A stretch of DNA of 40,161 bases, from the NCBI GenBank assembly GCA_028869135.1, contig JAGWTC010000024.1, positions 1-40,161 of the forward strand, given 5' to 3'. The position numbers and the translations under genes were made by a program. This document shows positions 1 through 8,138 of this stretch, in pieces. Positions within the stretch are counted from its first letter, which is position 1; every line of letters begins with the position of its first letter. The notes under the pieces are model-generated. The model did no database searches and had not been told where the DNA came from. It was given only the letters and a program-made list of their open reading frames with translations. This DNA comes from Rhodocyclaceae bacterium (GTDB taxonomy: Bacteria > Pseudomonadota > Gammaproteobacteria > Burkholderiales > Rhodocyclaceae).

Positions 1-163
1 GCCCCACCTTCTCCAGTAGACCCGCAGCGGTCAGGCGCGTCAGAACGACCCGAGGCGCACTGATGGCGTCCAGATCGCTGGCGCGCAGTAGCCCCTTCTG
101 GCTGGCCAGATCGAGGACGCGTTGATTGTGGGTACTGGAGAGCATGGGTAGAGTATGTTCCAT
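1..163 (-). CDS. AbiEi-type antitoxin / transcriptional regulator, N-terminal part (runs off left edge)
   Basis: Only the first 54 residues lie in the window. The frame starts at the ATG at 163 (alternative in-frame ATG at 145) and reads MEHTLPMLSSTHNQRV, then a helical segment ending LTRLTAAGLLEKVG. This matches my memory of the N-terminal winged helix of AbiEi_4-type antitoxins, which repress their own promoter and counteract an AbiEii nucleotidyltransferase toxin (type IV toxin-antitoxin). The toxin gene would lie beyond the left edge, so its presence is inference. A long inverted repeat spans the start codon, which fits autoregulation. The gene follows two helix-turn-helix genes on the same strand, a typical plasmid or integrative-element setting. 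Family call fairly firm; function inferred from family. Confidence 0.7.
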   Translation of the reverse strand, partial: MEHTLPMLSSTHNQRVLDLASQKGLLRASDLDAISAPRVVLTRLTAAGLLEKVG

Positions 164-205
164 ATTTTCGTCCAAAGCAACAATTCGACGAAAAATAGGA
201 ACATA
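154..205. promoter_or_regulatory. Inverted-repeat operator over the start of the AbiEi-like gene
   Basis: The 19-bp arms are TATGTTCCATATTTTCGTC at 154-172 and its near-perfect reverse complement at 187-205 (16 of 19 pair), separated by 14 bases. The left arm covers the start codon of the antitoxin gene. AbiEi antitoxins are known to bind inverted repeats in their own promoters, so this is the likely autoregulatory operator. No clear -35/-10 pair could be assigned. Confidence 0.55.
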
Positions 206-257
206 CGACGAGAATTCTCGACCTGTAGGTGCGTCGGCCAACCTCGCCCCTCTCCTC

Positions 258-833
258 TCAGGCGGCAAGTGGGTGCCCCCGCTGTTCTTTAACATCAATG
301 CCCCTGTCGACCGGGTATCGACATGGGCGTAGGTGATGCATCTCCCAGAGGAAGATCTCCTCGATGCTGAAGCGGATGACGTCACCATTTGCGATTCGGT
401 AGAAAGGAATGCCGAGCCGCAGGCGTTCCTGATTCTGGTGAATCCAGTAACCGGGCAAGCCAGTGATGTCGACCACATCCTTGGCGGAGTAGAAAACCCG
501 GTCACGGCGCTCCGGCCGCTTCAGCATCATCTGCTCGATGGCGTCTTCACGTGCTGTGGGAGATGATTCGGACAACGGGCGTCCGGCAGGGGATTTCCAA
601 GTGACCCGAGCCTTGCGCTCGAAGGCTTCAACCTCCATCAGAAGGTAACGGACAGATCTGTTGAGGTGCCAGGCGGGCGGGCCGATTCCTTCCGAGCGCC
701 ACTTTTGCAGCGTCTTGGGTGAGAGATTCCACCTCGAGGACAACTGGTTTTTATCGAGGACCGGATACGTGATGACTGGCTCATCCGGGCTGGGCGCAAC
801 GCCCTGCTTGTTGGCATCAACCTTGGGCTTCAT
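258..833 (-). CDS. Helix-turn-helix DNA-binding protein (accessory-element type), 191 aa
   Basis: The N-terminal third (about residues 26-70) reads as a MerR/AlpA-type helix-turn-helix: LSSRWNLSPKTLQKWRSEG followed by GPPAWHLNRSVRYLLMEVEAF. The pattern of a WRSEG turn, a GPP loop and an R-Y strand is shared with the next gene upstream, so the two are paralogues in this domain. The C-terminal half (about 110-175) carries a second possible DNA-binding segment beginning FYSAKDVVDITGLPGYW. The start at 833 overlaps the upstream gene by 17 bp, implying translational coupling. Such pairs are common on plasmids and integrative elements as regulators or excisionase-like factors; the exact role is unknown. 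Confidence 0.65.
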   Translation of the reverse strand: MKPKVDANKQGVAPSPDEPVITYPVLDKNQLSSRWNLSPKTLQKWRSEGIGPPAWHLNRSVRYLLMEVEAFERKARVTWKSPAGRPLSESSPTAREDAIEQMMLKRPERRDRVFYSAKDVVDITGLPGYWIHQNQERLRLGIPFYRIANGDVIRFSIEEIFLWEMHHLRPCRYPVDRGIDVKEQRGHPLAA

Positions 834-1179
834 TGCGCGCCTCCGTCAGCGCGGCCTCGGCCGCTTCAAGACTGCCGTACTGCGCGATGAGTGCGAAGGC
901 CTCGCTCAAGTAGTACCGCTTTGGTTCGGGGGCGGCGGGCGCGGGAGATTCGACAACGGGCTGCGCTTCGTTCAAGGATGGCAGCGGCACTTCGTGGGCC
1001 ATGCCCTGGCGGATCGCCTGCTCATAGGTGACGATCTCATCGACTGGATAGCGGATGGCCTTTGAGAGCTTGATGTACGGCGGGCCGCGTTCTTCGCTGC
1101 GCCAGCGTTGCAGGGTCTTGATGCTGACGTTCCACCGACGTGCGAGCTCCGTTTCGGTGAAGGCGGGTTCGGTTTGCAT
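817..1179 (-). CDS. Helix-turn-helix DNA-binding protein, AlpA/MerR-like, 120 aa
   Basis: Residues 8-55 form a compact helix-turn-helix: ETELARRWNVSIKTLQRW, then RSEERGPPYIKLSKAIRYPVD. Residues 70-85 are a Pro/Ala linker and the C-terminus is a short predicted helix rich in Ala and Glu. The ATG at 1179 is preceded by an AAGGAAAT Shine-Dalgarno-like sequence with good spacing. The gene overlaps the downstream helix-turn-helix gene by 17 bp, so both are probably one transcript. I infer a regulator or excisionase-like protein of a mobile element; no integrase is visible in the window. Confidence 0.65.
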   Translation of the reverse strand: MQTEPAFTETELARRWNVSIKTLQRWRSEERGPPYIKLSKAIRYPVDEIVTYEQAIRQGMAHEVPLPSLNEAQPVVESPAPAAPEPKRYYLSEAFALIAQYGSLEAAEAALTEARNEAQG

Positions 1180-1458
1180 GGCATTTCCTTTCGTCGTTCG
1201 TGCCGGGCATTACGGCGACAAACGAGAGGAAAGCCAAGTTGCAGCCCCCAGATTCCCTGGCAGTTGCGGTAACTGCGAGTGCCAATCGGCCTCTCTGAAC
1301 TTACAATCATGGGCATGTGCGGTTGCGCGAAATCCTTCCCCGGAATCGCGCGAGGGTCTCAAGGCTTCCGACCGGGGCTGAGAGACTGCTGATATGTGGG
1401 TTTGGTTTTCTGTTAAACTACACCACCAGTTTTAACAAAGGCCGCTCATTGCTGTGCC

Positions 1459-1526
1459 TGGAAGCATATCTGTGCTGCAATGGCACGGTTATGCTTCCAA
1501 AAGATGGCGGCACAGATATGCTTCCA
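1459..1526. repeat. Perfect 17-bp inverted repeat with a third half-copy inside
   Basis: TGGAAGCATATCTGTGC at 1459-1475 is the exact reverse complement of 1510-1526. A further ATGCTTCC lies between them at 1491-1498. The right part (GCTTCC-N12-CACAGATATGC, 1493-1521) recurs with the same spacing and orientation at 8272-8300, beyond the metal-efflux module. It looks like the end of a mobile element or a multi-site protein-binding region; I cannot assign it to a known family. Confidence 0.6.
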
Positions 1527-1540
1527 TAGTTATTCCGCTC

Positions 1541-1571
1541 AAGAAAAAGGCCCCTGTGGGGCCTTTTTCTT
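1541..1571. terminator. Bidirectional rho-independent terminator
   Basis: A perfect 14-bp stem (AAGAAAAAGGCCCC / GGGGCCTTTTTCTT) with a TGT loop has A-tracts on one side and T-tracts on the other, so it can work in both directions. It lies 51 bp beyond the stop of the ChrB-N gene and probably ends its transcript. Confidence 0.85.
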
Positions 1572-1621
1572 TGTGTAGTTCGGTTGTATTTGGCGGTTCT
1601 TGAGTGCTAGCCAGCTGCCTT

Positions 1622-2164
1622 CTACCTGTTCTCTTCGTGAGCGTTAAAAACTTGTTGAGCGTAGGTTTCCAATAGCGCTTCACAGTGCTTGAGCTGCTTC
1701 TCGGCCTCTGCAGCCAAGGTGGCTTCGTAGAAATCGAGTTTGCGAATCTTCTCTAGCCAAGTCTGTTGTTTCTTGAGGTCGATGTCGTTCTCTTCGAGCT
1801 CGGCGTACGAGAAGTTGTTTGCCGCTGCCTCCCTGGCCAACTCAGCTTCCAGGCCAGCGCAGCGCTCAATGAACTCTTTGTATTCCGCATCTCGGTCAGC
1901 GCGGAAACGGGCGACGACCTTTTCTTCCTGAGCGCGATCCAAGGCGATGGTTTCGAGAATGACGGATTCACCGTCCATCTCTCGAATGTCTTTCTCGATG
2001 ATTTTGAGCTGGCGTGCGTGCTCATCCGTGCGCGGTAAAAGGCATACACCGTTTTGTAGATAGACGGCGCCGAGACTCTTCAGGTGCCGCCACAGGGCGA
2101 TGCGCTTCTTGGCCGGCTCCGGGGGAACCTTGTACGTCAAAAGTAGCCACTTGCCAGTATCCAT
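1622..2164 (-). CDS. ChrB N-terminal-domain protein, probable regulator of the divergent efflux operon
   Basis: The 180-residue protein opens MDTGKWLLLTYKVP, followed by ALWRHLKSLGAVYLQNGVCLLP. This is the hallmark of the ChrB N-terminal domain (winged-helix-like, PaaX-related). The C-terminal half (about 85-180) is a long charged helical region, probably coiled coil. Full-length ChrB has a second domain after this one, which is absent. ChrB proteins regulate chromate-resistance genes, but no chrA is nearby; the partner is an RND efflux operon starting 45 bp away on the other strand. I chose the ATG at 2164 because the domain starts there and because a strong promoter occupies 2172-2200, which would make the message leaderless or nearly so. 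An open frame extends up to 2200. Confidence 0.7.
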   Translation of the reverse strand: MDTGKWLLLTYKVPPEPAKKRIALWRHLKSLGAVYLQNGVCLLPRTDEHARQLKIIEKDIREMDGESVILETIALDRAQEEKVVARFRADRDAEYKEFIERCAGLEAELAREAAANNFSYAELEENDIDLKKQQTWLEKIRKLDFYEATLAAEAEKQLKHCEALLETYAQQVFNAHEENR

Positions 2165-2200
2165 GTGCCCTATAATACTGTAACGATCGTTACATTTCAA
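2165..2200 (-). promoter_or_regulatory. Sigma70 promoter with palindromic operator, shared by divergent ChrB-N and efflux genes
   Basis: Read leftward: TTGAAA (2200-2195), a 17-bp spacer, then TATTAT (2177-2172). The spacer contains the perfect 16-bp palindrome TGTAACGATCGTTACA (2179-2194). The expected transcription start falls at about 2165, directly at the ATG of the ChrB-N gene. On the plus strand TATAAT at 2171-2176 could serve as the -10 of the efflux operon, placing the same palindrome over its transcription start. One bound repressor could therefore silence both directions. Confidence 0.65.
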
Positions 2201-2208
2201 ATGAAACC

Positions 2209-3639
2209 ATGCGATATGGTTGCTTGCTAGGAAACCGCTATATCAAGGTTTGCGCGACGAGCATCTGCGTTGCCACGCTGACTGCTTGTACGACATACGA
2301 GTCGCGACCAATAGATCCGGTTGCTCAACACCGAGCTTTCGAGGCGAGATCTCTTGATAGCGCCGAAGCGCGCCAGGCGCTCGAAGATGGACTGGGCCAT
2401 ACGGTCAGCGCTTGGCCACTTGCGGCTTGGCAATTTACTTACCTAGCGATGCTTGCCGCCCACTTCAATCCGGATGTGGCTGTTGCCACGGCTGAACGAC
2501 GTAGTGCGGAAGCCGGTATGACCTTGGCGGGGCAGCGCCCAAATCCGCCCGCTTCTGGCCTCATTCAGAAGAACCAGGATATCGCTGCCGGCACGTCGCC
2601 GTGGACTTATGGTTTTTTGCTCGAGGTACCGATCGAAATCGCAGGTAAGCGTGGCTATCGCATCGAGGAAAGCCAGCAGCGCCTCAATGCTGCCGCCTGG
2701 CGTGAAGCGGATGTACGTTGGCAGGTTCGCAGCCGCGTAAGAGCGTCCATGCTGAATGCCTACCCAAGCGACGTGATCGTCAACCGACTCCAATCCATTC
2801 AGGAAGAATTAGTTGCCGCAATGGACAAGCGCCTGACGGCAGGCTACATATCTCGTCCTGATTTGACCCAAGCCCGCCTCGCACTCAATCAGGCACGGCT
2901 TCTTTCGACAGAGGCAAGGAAACAGCAAGCGGAGGGGCGGGCTCGCCTGGCATCCTCGATCGGTGTCAGCGCGGCTGCGCTGGAAGGCGTAGTAATCGAA
3001 TTTACGTCGTTCGAGGGGCTCCCCTCAATAGAGACGTTGCCCGAAACAGAAGCGCGCCGGCAGGCCTTACTCAATCGCCCGGACGTGCTTGCTGCATTGG
3101 CTGATTACGAAGCGAGCCAGTCTGCGCTCCAACTGGAGATCGCCAAGCAATATCCGGACGTATCGATCGGGCCCGGCTACACCTGGGAAGAAGGTGCGAC
3201 CAAGTGGTCAATCGGCCTGTCACTGGTATTGCCTCTGTTGAACCAGAACCAGGGCGGGATTGCAGTCGCGCAAGCCAAGCGAGAGCAAATGGCCGCCACT
3301 TTCAATGCAGTACAAGCTAGGGCCATCGGTGAGGTTGAGCAGGCGATTGCCGCTTATCGTCACGGGCTCCAAACGTATGAAACAGCCAAGGACATCGCGC
3401 GGCAGCAACTGGCCGGCGAACGGACGGCTACTACGGCATTCAAGGCCGGCCAGATCGACCGTACTGAATGGTTGAGCGCGAGATACCTCGCCGCCGCCGC
3501 TGAAAAATCTCGCGTTGATGCGTTGGTTCAGGTGCAGACCGCCTTGGGCCATTTGGAAGATGCGCTACGCCGCCCGCTTGTCGACGAGGCGAATGAACGG
3601 CCGTTGAGCCAAGCTCGGGCCCTGGGAGAAACACCATGA
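2209..3639 (+). CDS. TolC/CzcC-type outer-membrane factor lipoprotein of metal RND efflux
   Basis: A 476-residue outer-membrane channel subunit. The N-terminus has a lipoprotein signal ending in the lipobox LTAC (Cys27), so the mature protein is probably lipid-anchored. Two long alpha-helical hairpin halves follow (about 90-290 and 300-455), with OEP-family stretches such as LTAGYISRPDLTQARLALNQ and PDVSIGPGYTWEEG. It should form a trimeric tunnel that receives substrate from the adaptor and pump encoded next. Its stop overlaps the adaptor start by 4 bp (ATGA). No good ribosome-binding site precedes the ATG at 2209; a 9-codon open frame starts at 2201 and overlaps the start. Substrate metal not determinable. 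Confidence 0.85.
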   Translation: MRYGCLLGNRYIKVCATSICVATLTACTTYESRPIDPVAQHRAFEARSLDSAEARQALEDGLGHTVSAWPLAAWQFTYLAMLAAHFNPDVAVATAERRSAEAGMTLAGQRPNPPASGLIQKNQDIAAGTSPWTYGFLLEVPIEIAGKRGYRIEESQQRLNAAAWREADVRWQVRSRVRASMLNAYPSDVIVNRLQSIQEELVAAMDKRLTAGYISRPDLTQARLALNQARLLSTEARKQQAEGRARLASSIGVSAAALEGVVIEFTSFEGLPSIETLPETEARRQALLNRPDVLAALADYEASQSALQLEIAKQYPDVSIGPGYTWEEGATKWSIGLSLVLPLLNQNQGGIAVAQAKREQMAATFNAVQARAIGEVEQAIAAYRHGLQTYETAKDIARQQLAGERTATTAFKAGQIDRTEWLSARYLAAAAEKSRVDALVQVQTALGHLEDALRRPLVDEANERPLSQARALGETP

Positions 3640-4643
3640 AAAAAACAAGGCTCGCACTCGTCATTGGCGGTGTCGGCATCGCCGTTGCTGTCTTCTATTT
3701 CGCACGTTCGATTGATGGGGACGAAAAGAATGAAGCCCCTACCGCAGCTCATACGAACGCCGAGCCTGGCGTCGCGCTGGATGCCGATGCCGCGAAGCGT
3801 GCCGGGATAGAAACTCGGAAGCTGCAGATCGGCAACTATGACCCCGGCGTTACCGCAATTGCGACTGCATTGCCGATTAAGGATTTGGCAGATGTCGCCA
3901 GTGGCATCGCTGCCGCAAAGGCCCAAGCGCAGAAAGCTGCGGCGGTACTTGAGTCTTCCCGTAAAGAGTATCAGCGCCTCCAGACCCTGCATGCCGATGA
4001 CCGCAATGTCTCGGATAGAACGCTGCAGGCGGCGGAGGCTGTCTGGCGAGGGGACGAGGCAAACGCGCGGGCTGCCAACGTCACATACGCCGCGACCTTG
4101 GCCAGCGCGCAGCGCAAATGGGGCAATGTCCTGAGCAAAGCCATTGCCGAAAACGGCCCCTTGTTCCGGAGGCTGATGGAGGGTAAAGAGGTCTTGGTTC
4201 GGGTCGCAGCGCCGTCCGGTATTCGTCTCACCGCGCCGCCAGCAACCGTCAAGGTGTTCAGCGACGACAGGAACTGGCTGCCCGCCAAGCTGGTATCGGC
4301 TTCATCCCAGACCGATCCCCAGGTACAGGGAATGGCCTACTACTACACGGTCGAGGACGACGGCGTCATTCCCGGCATGACTTTGTCCGCCGAGTTGCCG
4401 ACGGGTGCGGAACAAGCCGGCGTTGTATTGCCGGATGCTGCCGTCGTGTGGTGGCAGGGCAAACCCTGGTTCTACCAAAGCGTTGCCGAGAATCGCTTCG
4501 AGCGACGGGAGCTGGTCGGTGCGAAGCAGACCTCGCAAGGCTGGTTCGCCACAGTGCCCGATCTCCCCACCGTCTTGCAAGGTGCGCAGAGTCTGCTATC
4601 GGAAGACCTGCGCAATCAAATCAAGATGAGCGGTGACGACTGA
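3636..4643 (+). CDS. Periplasmic adaptor (membrane-fusion protein) of metal RND efflux
   Basis: 335 residues: one N-terminal membrane anchor (about 5-24), a mature N-terminus that reads like CzcB-family proteins (DADAAKRAGIETRKLQIG), an alpha-hairpin (about 90-165), then beta-barrel and membrane-proximal regions (for example GMTLSAELPTGAEQAGVVLPDAAVVW). I do not see the usual split lipoyl half-motifs on either side of the hairpin, so this is a shortened or divergent adaptor. It overlaps the channel gene upstream by 4 bp and the pump gene downstream by 1 bp (TGATG), so the three are translated as a unit. Confidence 0.8.
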   Translation: MKKTRLALVIGGVGIAVAVFYFARSIDGDEKNEAPTAAHTNAEPGVALDADAAKRAGIETRKLQIGNYDPGVTAIATALPIKDLADVASGIAAAKAQAQKAAAVLESSRKEYQRLQTLHADDRNVSDRTLQAAEAVWRGDEANARAANVTYAATLASAQRKWGNVLSKAIAENGPLFRRLMEGKEVLVRVAAPSGIRLTAPPATVKVFSDDRNWLPAKLVSASSQTDPQVQGMAYYYTVEDDGVIPGMTLSAELPTGAEQAGVVLPDAAVVWWQGKPWFYQSVAENRFERRELVGAKQTSQGWFATVPDLPTVLQGAQSLLSEDLRNQIKMSGDD

Positions 4644-7600
4644 TGAGCCGTTCAAGGGCTTCCGGACCTGTTGCAGCAGTCACAGGCTTTTGCCTGCGCT
4701 TCCGTGGTGCCGTCGTCGCCCTGATGGTACTGTTGGCGACCTACGGCCTCTATGCCTTCGATAAGGCGCGATACGACGTCTTTCCGGAGTTCGCACCACC
4801 ACAAGTGACGATCCAGACCGAGGCCATGGGGCTCGCGCCCGAGCAGGTCGAAGTGCTAGTGACGCAACCCATCGAGAACGCCATCAACGGCGTGCCGGGA
4901 ATAGCGACGCTGCGTTCGCAATCGATACAGGGCTTATCCGTCATCACGGCCACCTTCGATCCGAAGAGCGATATCTACCGCGACCGACAAAACCTCGCCG
5001 AGCGGCTGAGTGCCCTAGCCGCTCAGTTACCGACGGGCGTTCAGGTGCCGACCTTGTCTCCGCTGACTTCATCCGTGAGCATGATGTTGGCCATCGGTTT
5101 GACGTCTGAATCTCGCTCACTCATGGATGTACGCACCGCTGCGGATTGGCTGGTCAAGCCGCGACTTCTGGCTGTACCCGGTGTGGCGAAGGTGTCGGTG
5201 TTCGGCGGCGATACCCGGGAACTGCAGATTCAACTCAAGCGTCAGCAAATGCTGAGATACGGCTTGTCCTTAAACGAGGTACTGGATGCCGCCCGCCGCG
5301 CGTCCGGTGTCCGCGGTGCTGGCTTCATTGACAACGCCAACCAGCGCATCGTGATCCAAACCTTCGGCCAATCGATCAGGGCACAGACGCTTGGGCAAAC
5401 CGTGGTGCGGCAGCGAGACGGTATCAATCTCACCCTGGCCGATGTGGCTAACGTAAGGGAAGCCCCGGAAGCTCCCATCGGTGCAGCGCTGCAAGACGGC
5501 CAGCCGGCCGTTCAGCTCGTGATTTCAGAACAGTATGGCGGCGACACGATGGCGACGACGGAAGCCCTTGAGCGCGTCTTGACGGACTTGCGGCCAGTGC
5601 TGGAGGCGGAAAAGATCAGCCTTCATGCCGACACGTTCCGCCCGGCGAATTTCATTGCCGTCGCCACCCATAACGTCAAGGTTTCGCTGGCGATCGGCGC
5701 TGTGCTCGTCGTCATCGTCGTAGCGCTATTCCTGGCGAACTGGCGCACCTCGTTGATCGCGCTATCGGCGATTCCTCTGTCACTGATCGCCGCTGTGACG
5801 ATCATGGTGGAGTCTGATATCAGCCTGAACACCATGACCTTGGGCGGGTTGGCGATCGCCATCGGCCTTCTGGTTGACGATGCCATCATCGTGGTCGAGA
5901 ACGTCTATCGACGGCTGCAGAAAAATCACAAGGCGGCTGAACCACGTGCGGCTTTGGATGTGATCAGCGGCGCCGTCTTTGAGGTACGCAGTGCAGTGGT
6001 TTACGCCACCCTGGCCATTGCCTTGGTATTTCTTCCGGTGCTGACGCTCCCAGGTTTGGGCGGCCGCCTGTTTGCGCCCTTGGCCGGTGCCTATTTGCTG
6101 GCAACGCTGGCTTCGCTGGTCGTGGCTGTCACCGTGACACCCGCCTTATGCATGATCTTGCTGCCTCGCGGGGATCTGCCCGAGCATGAGTCGCCGCTTG
6201 CGAGGCGGCTGAAGCGCCATTACCAGAAAGGGCTTCAGCACGTCGAGACGCACTTTCGATGGTCGATTGCCGGCGTGGCGCTATTGGCTTTCGTTACCAT
6301 TGCCTCGCTTCCATTCTTGAGCAGCAATTTTTTGCCGGAGCTCAAGGAAGGGCACTACATCCTGCATATTTCCTCGGTGCCGGGAACCTCGCTGCAAGAG
6401 TCATTACGCGTCGGCCAACTGATATCCGAGCGGCTGAAGCAATTGCCATTTGTGCGTCTCACCGCGCAGCGTACGGGCCGCGCCGAAAAAAGCGACGACA
6501 CCTGGGGCACCCATTACAGCGAGTTCGATGTTGATTTGAAGTCTGTTTCGACCGGCGAGGAAGTTGAAAAGGCCGAAGAGTCGATTCGTGATGCACTCAA
6601 AGATCTACCCGGAATCAACTTTGCGGTTAAGACCTTCCTGACGGAGCGTGTTGAGGAAACCCTTTCGGGCTATACGGCGGCTGTCGTGATCAATGTGTAT
6701 GGCCAGGATTTGGATACCCTGGATGCCAAAGCCCGGCAGGTGGCATCCATACTTGGACAGGTTTCCGGCGCTACGGATGTCCAGATCCAGTCTCCACCAG
6801 GTACGCCGGAAATCGGCGTGAGGCTGAGGCCTGAGGCATTGTCGCGCTGGGGCTTCGCGCCCGTAGAGGTGTTGGAGGCTATTCAGACCGCCTTTCAGGG
6901 CACAGTCGTCGGCCAGGTCTATGACGGGAATCGGGTGTTCAACGTCAATGTCATACAAGCGCCCCAGGAACGTCGAAGCATTGCGGATGTGATGGCCATG
7001 ACGGTGAAAAACCACGCCGGGGTATACGTTCGCCTAGACCAGCTAGCGGACGTTTTTGCGACGTCGGGACGTTATGCAGTGCTTCATGTGGGCGCACGTC
7101 GTGTTCAGGCCATCACGAGCAATGTGCAGGGCCGGGATGTCGGCTCATTTGTCGTCGAAGCAAAACGCCGCATCGCCCAGGATATGCCGCCTGCTCCGGG
7201 CTATTACGTCGAATTCAGCGGCGCGGCGGAGGCACAGGCTGCAGCTACGCGCGACCTCATCATTCATTCGTTGGTCGCTGCTGCTGCGATAGTGTTGATG
7301 TTGTGGATCGTGCTGCGCAGGCTACGGAATGTAGGCTTGGTACTGCTCAACTTGCCGTTCGCGATGACGGGCGGGTTGATCGCAGTCATGCTCACCGGCG
7401 GCAATCTGACCTTGGGTTCCACGGTCGGCTTTGTCACACTATTCGGGATCACACTACGGAACTCCGTAATGCTGCTGTCTCATTACGAATACCTGGTCGT
7501 GATCGACGGCATGGAATGGACTGCACAGACGGCCTGGGAAGGCGCCTCTGAACGTTTGGTCCCCATCATGATGACGGCGTTGGCAACGGGTCTGGGGCTG

Positions 7601-7756
7601 CTGCCACTCGCACTTGGGAGCGGTGATCCAGGGCGGGAGATTGAGGGACCGATGGCCCTGGTGATTCTGGGCGGGCTCCTTACATCTACCGTACTTAACC
7701 TGCTTGCCATGCCTAGCCTGGCTTGGCGCTATGCGCGGTTCGAGACTGAAACCTAG
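4643..7756 (+). CDS. Heavy-metal efflux RND pump (HME-RND, CzcA/CusA-like)
   Basis: 1037 residues, the usual length for HME-RND inner-membrane proton/cation antiporters. TM1 lies near residues 20-40, followed by the periplasmic porter signature YDVFPEFAPPQVTIQTEAMGL. The TM4 proton-relay motif is GLLVDDAIIVVEN (about 408-420), with adjacent acidic residues Asp-Asp. The second half repeats the architecture and ends with the typical RND helix bundle. The TM4 motif matches neither the canonical CzcA form (DFG.IVDG) nor the CusA form (VDAA), so the substrate subclass is unclear. It exports divalent or monovalent metal ions through the adaptor and channel encoded upstream. Confidence 0.9.
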   Translation: MSRSRASGPVAAVTGFCLRFRGAVVALMVLLATYGLYAFDKARYDVFPEFAPPQVTIQTEAMGLAPEQVEVLVTQPIENAINGVPGIATLRSQSIQGLSVITATFDPKSDIYRDRQNLAERLSALAAQLPTGVQVPTLSPLTSSVSMMLAIGLTSESRSLMDVRTAADWLVKPRLLAVPGVAKVSVFGGDTRELQIQLKRQQMLRYGLSLNEVLDAARRASGVRGAGFIDNANQRIVIQTFGQSIRAQTLGQTVVRQRDGINLTLADVANVREAPEAPIGAALQDGQPAVQLVISEQYGGDTMATTEALERVLTDLRPVLEAEKISLHADTFRPANFIAVATHNVKVSLAIGAVLVVIVVALFLANWRTSLIALSAIPLSLIAAVTIMVESDISLNTMTLGGLAIAIGLLVDDAIIVVENVYRRLQKNHKAAEPRAALDVISGAVFEVRSAVVYATLAIALVFLPVLTLPGLGGRLFAPLAGAYLLATLASLVVAVTVTPALCMILLPRGDLPEHESPLARRLKRHYQKGLQHVETHFRWSIAGVALLAFVTIASLPFLSSNFLPELKEGHYILHISSVPGTSLQESLRVGQLISERLKQLPFVRLTAQRTGRAEKSDDTWGTHYSEFDVDLKSVSTGEEVEKAEESIRDALKDLPGINFAVKTFLTERVEETLSGYTAAVVINVYGQDLDTLDAKARQVASILGQVSGATDVQIQSPPGTPEIGVRLRPEALSRWGFAPVEVLEAIQTAFQGTVVGQVYDGNRVFNVNVIQAPQERRSIADVMAMTVKNHAGVYVRLDQLADVFATSGRYAVLHVGARRVQAITSNVQGRDVGSFVVEAKRRIAQDMPPAPGYYVEFSGAAEAQAAATRDLIIHSLVAAAAIVLMLWIVLRRLRNVGLVLLNLPFAMTGGLIAVMLTGGNLTLGSTVGFVTLFGITLRNSVMLLSHYEYLVVIDGMEWTAQTAWEGASERLVPIMMTALATGLGLLPLALGSGDPGREIEGPMALVILGGLLTSTVLNLLAMPSLAWRYARFETET

Positions 7757-7779
7757 ACTCTGACATTGGATTTCCAATC

Positions 7780-7956
7780 TTATAACTTCGGCCACTTCAC
7801 GACCTTCAGCTTTGCGTTCTTCGGGAAGATACCCGCGCGCTCAGTTACCTCTGCGGCGGATAGTCCTTCGGCTTTGGCTTGCTCAAGAAATTCGCGTTGT
7901 AGCTTTCTCTTCTTGGCAAGAAGGTTCTTCCCTTTGGCTTTACCGGCAGCAGGCAT
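7780..7956 (-). CDS. Small basic protein, 58 aa, unknown
   Basis: The frame starts at the ATG at 7956 behind AAGAAGGT with about 8-nt spacing, a good ribosome-binding site, and stops 24 bp from the pump stop (convergent). The product opens MPAAGKAKGKNLLAKKRKLQ and ends KLKVVKWPKL; a central stretch (EFLEQAKAEGLSAAEVTERA) looks like a short helix-turn-helix. It is strongly basic, suggesting nucleic-acid binding. I do not recognise a family. It is supported only by start context and composition. Confidence 0.4.
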   Translation of the reverse strand: MPAAGKAKGKNLLAKKRKLQREFLEQAKAEGLSAAEVTERAGIFPKNAKLKVVKWPKL

Positions 7957-8007
7957 TCGAAATACCTTCTTGGTCGGAGACGTTAATCAGATTTTAGGGT
8001 AAGGTTT

Positions 8008-8138
8008 TTAGCGCTTTAACCAGGCAGCCACAACGGCTTGAACGTCCGGGTCGGAAATTCCCTTCGTGGGGACGCAGACAGCGAATTGTTCTCGCAGACG
8101 CTGAGAAATGGTTTCCCACTCATCATCTATCGTCAGCC
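8008..8138 (-). pseudogene. 3' remnant of a gene cut off by an IS3-family end
   Basis: An open frame ends at 8008 and encodes about 43 residues, beginning LTIDDEWETISQRLREQF and ending VVAAWLKR. It has no start codon of its own; upstream the reading frame passes straight into the IS-like end at 8139 and hits a stop at 8170s. The peptide has normal protein character, so this is probably the C-terminus of a small gene truncated by insertion. The intact protein is not recognised. Confidence 0.45.

Larger units (their letters stand above)
1180..1621. other. Non-coding stretch between the helix-turn-helix pair and the ChrB-N gene
   Basis: I see no convincing gene here. It holds the promoter region of the helix-turn-helix pair (not resolved), an AT-rich imperfect dyad around 1413-1437 (GTTAAACT...AGTTTTAAC), the perfect inverted repeat at 1459-1526 and the terminator at 1541-1571. 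The density of dyads suggests an element end or a regulatory/replication site rather than random spacer. Confidence 0.5.
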
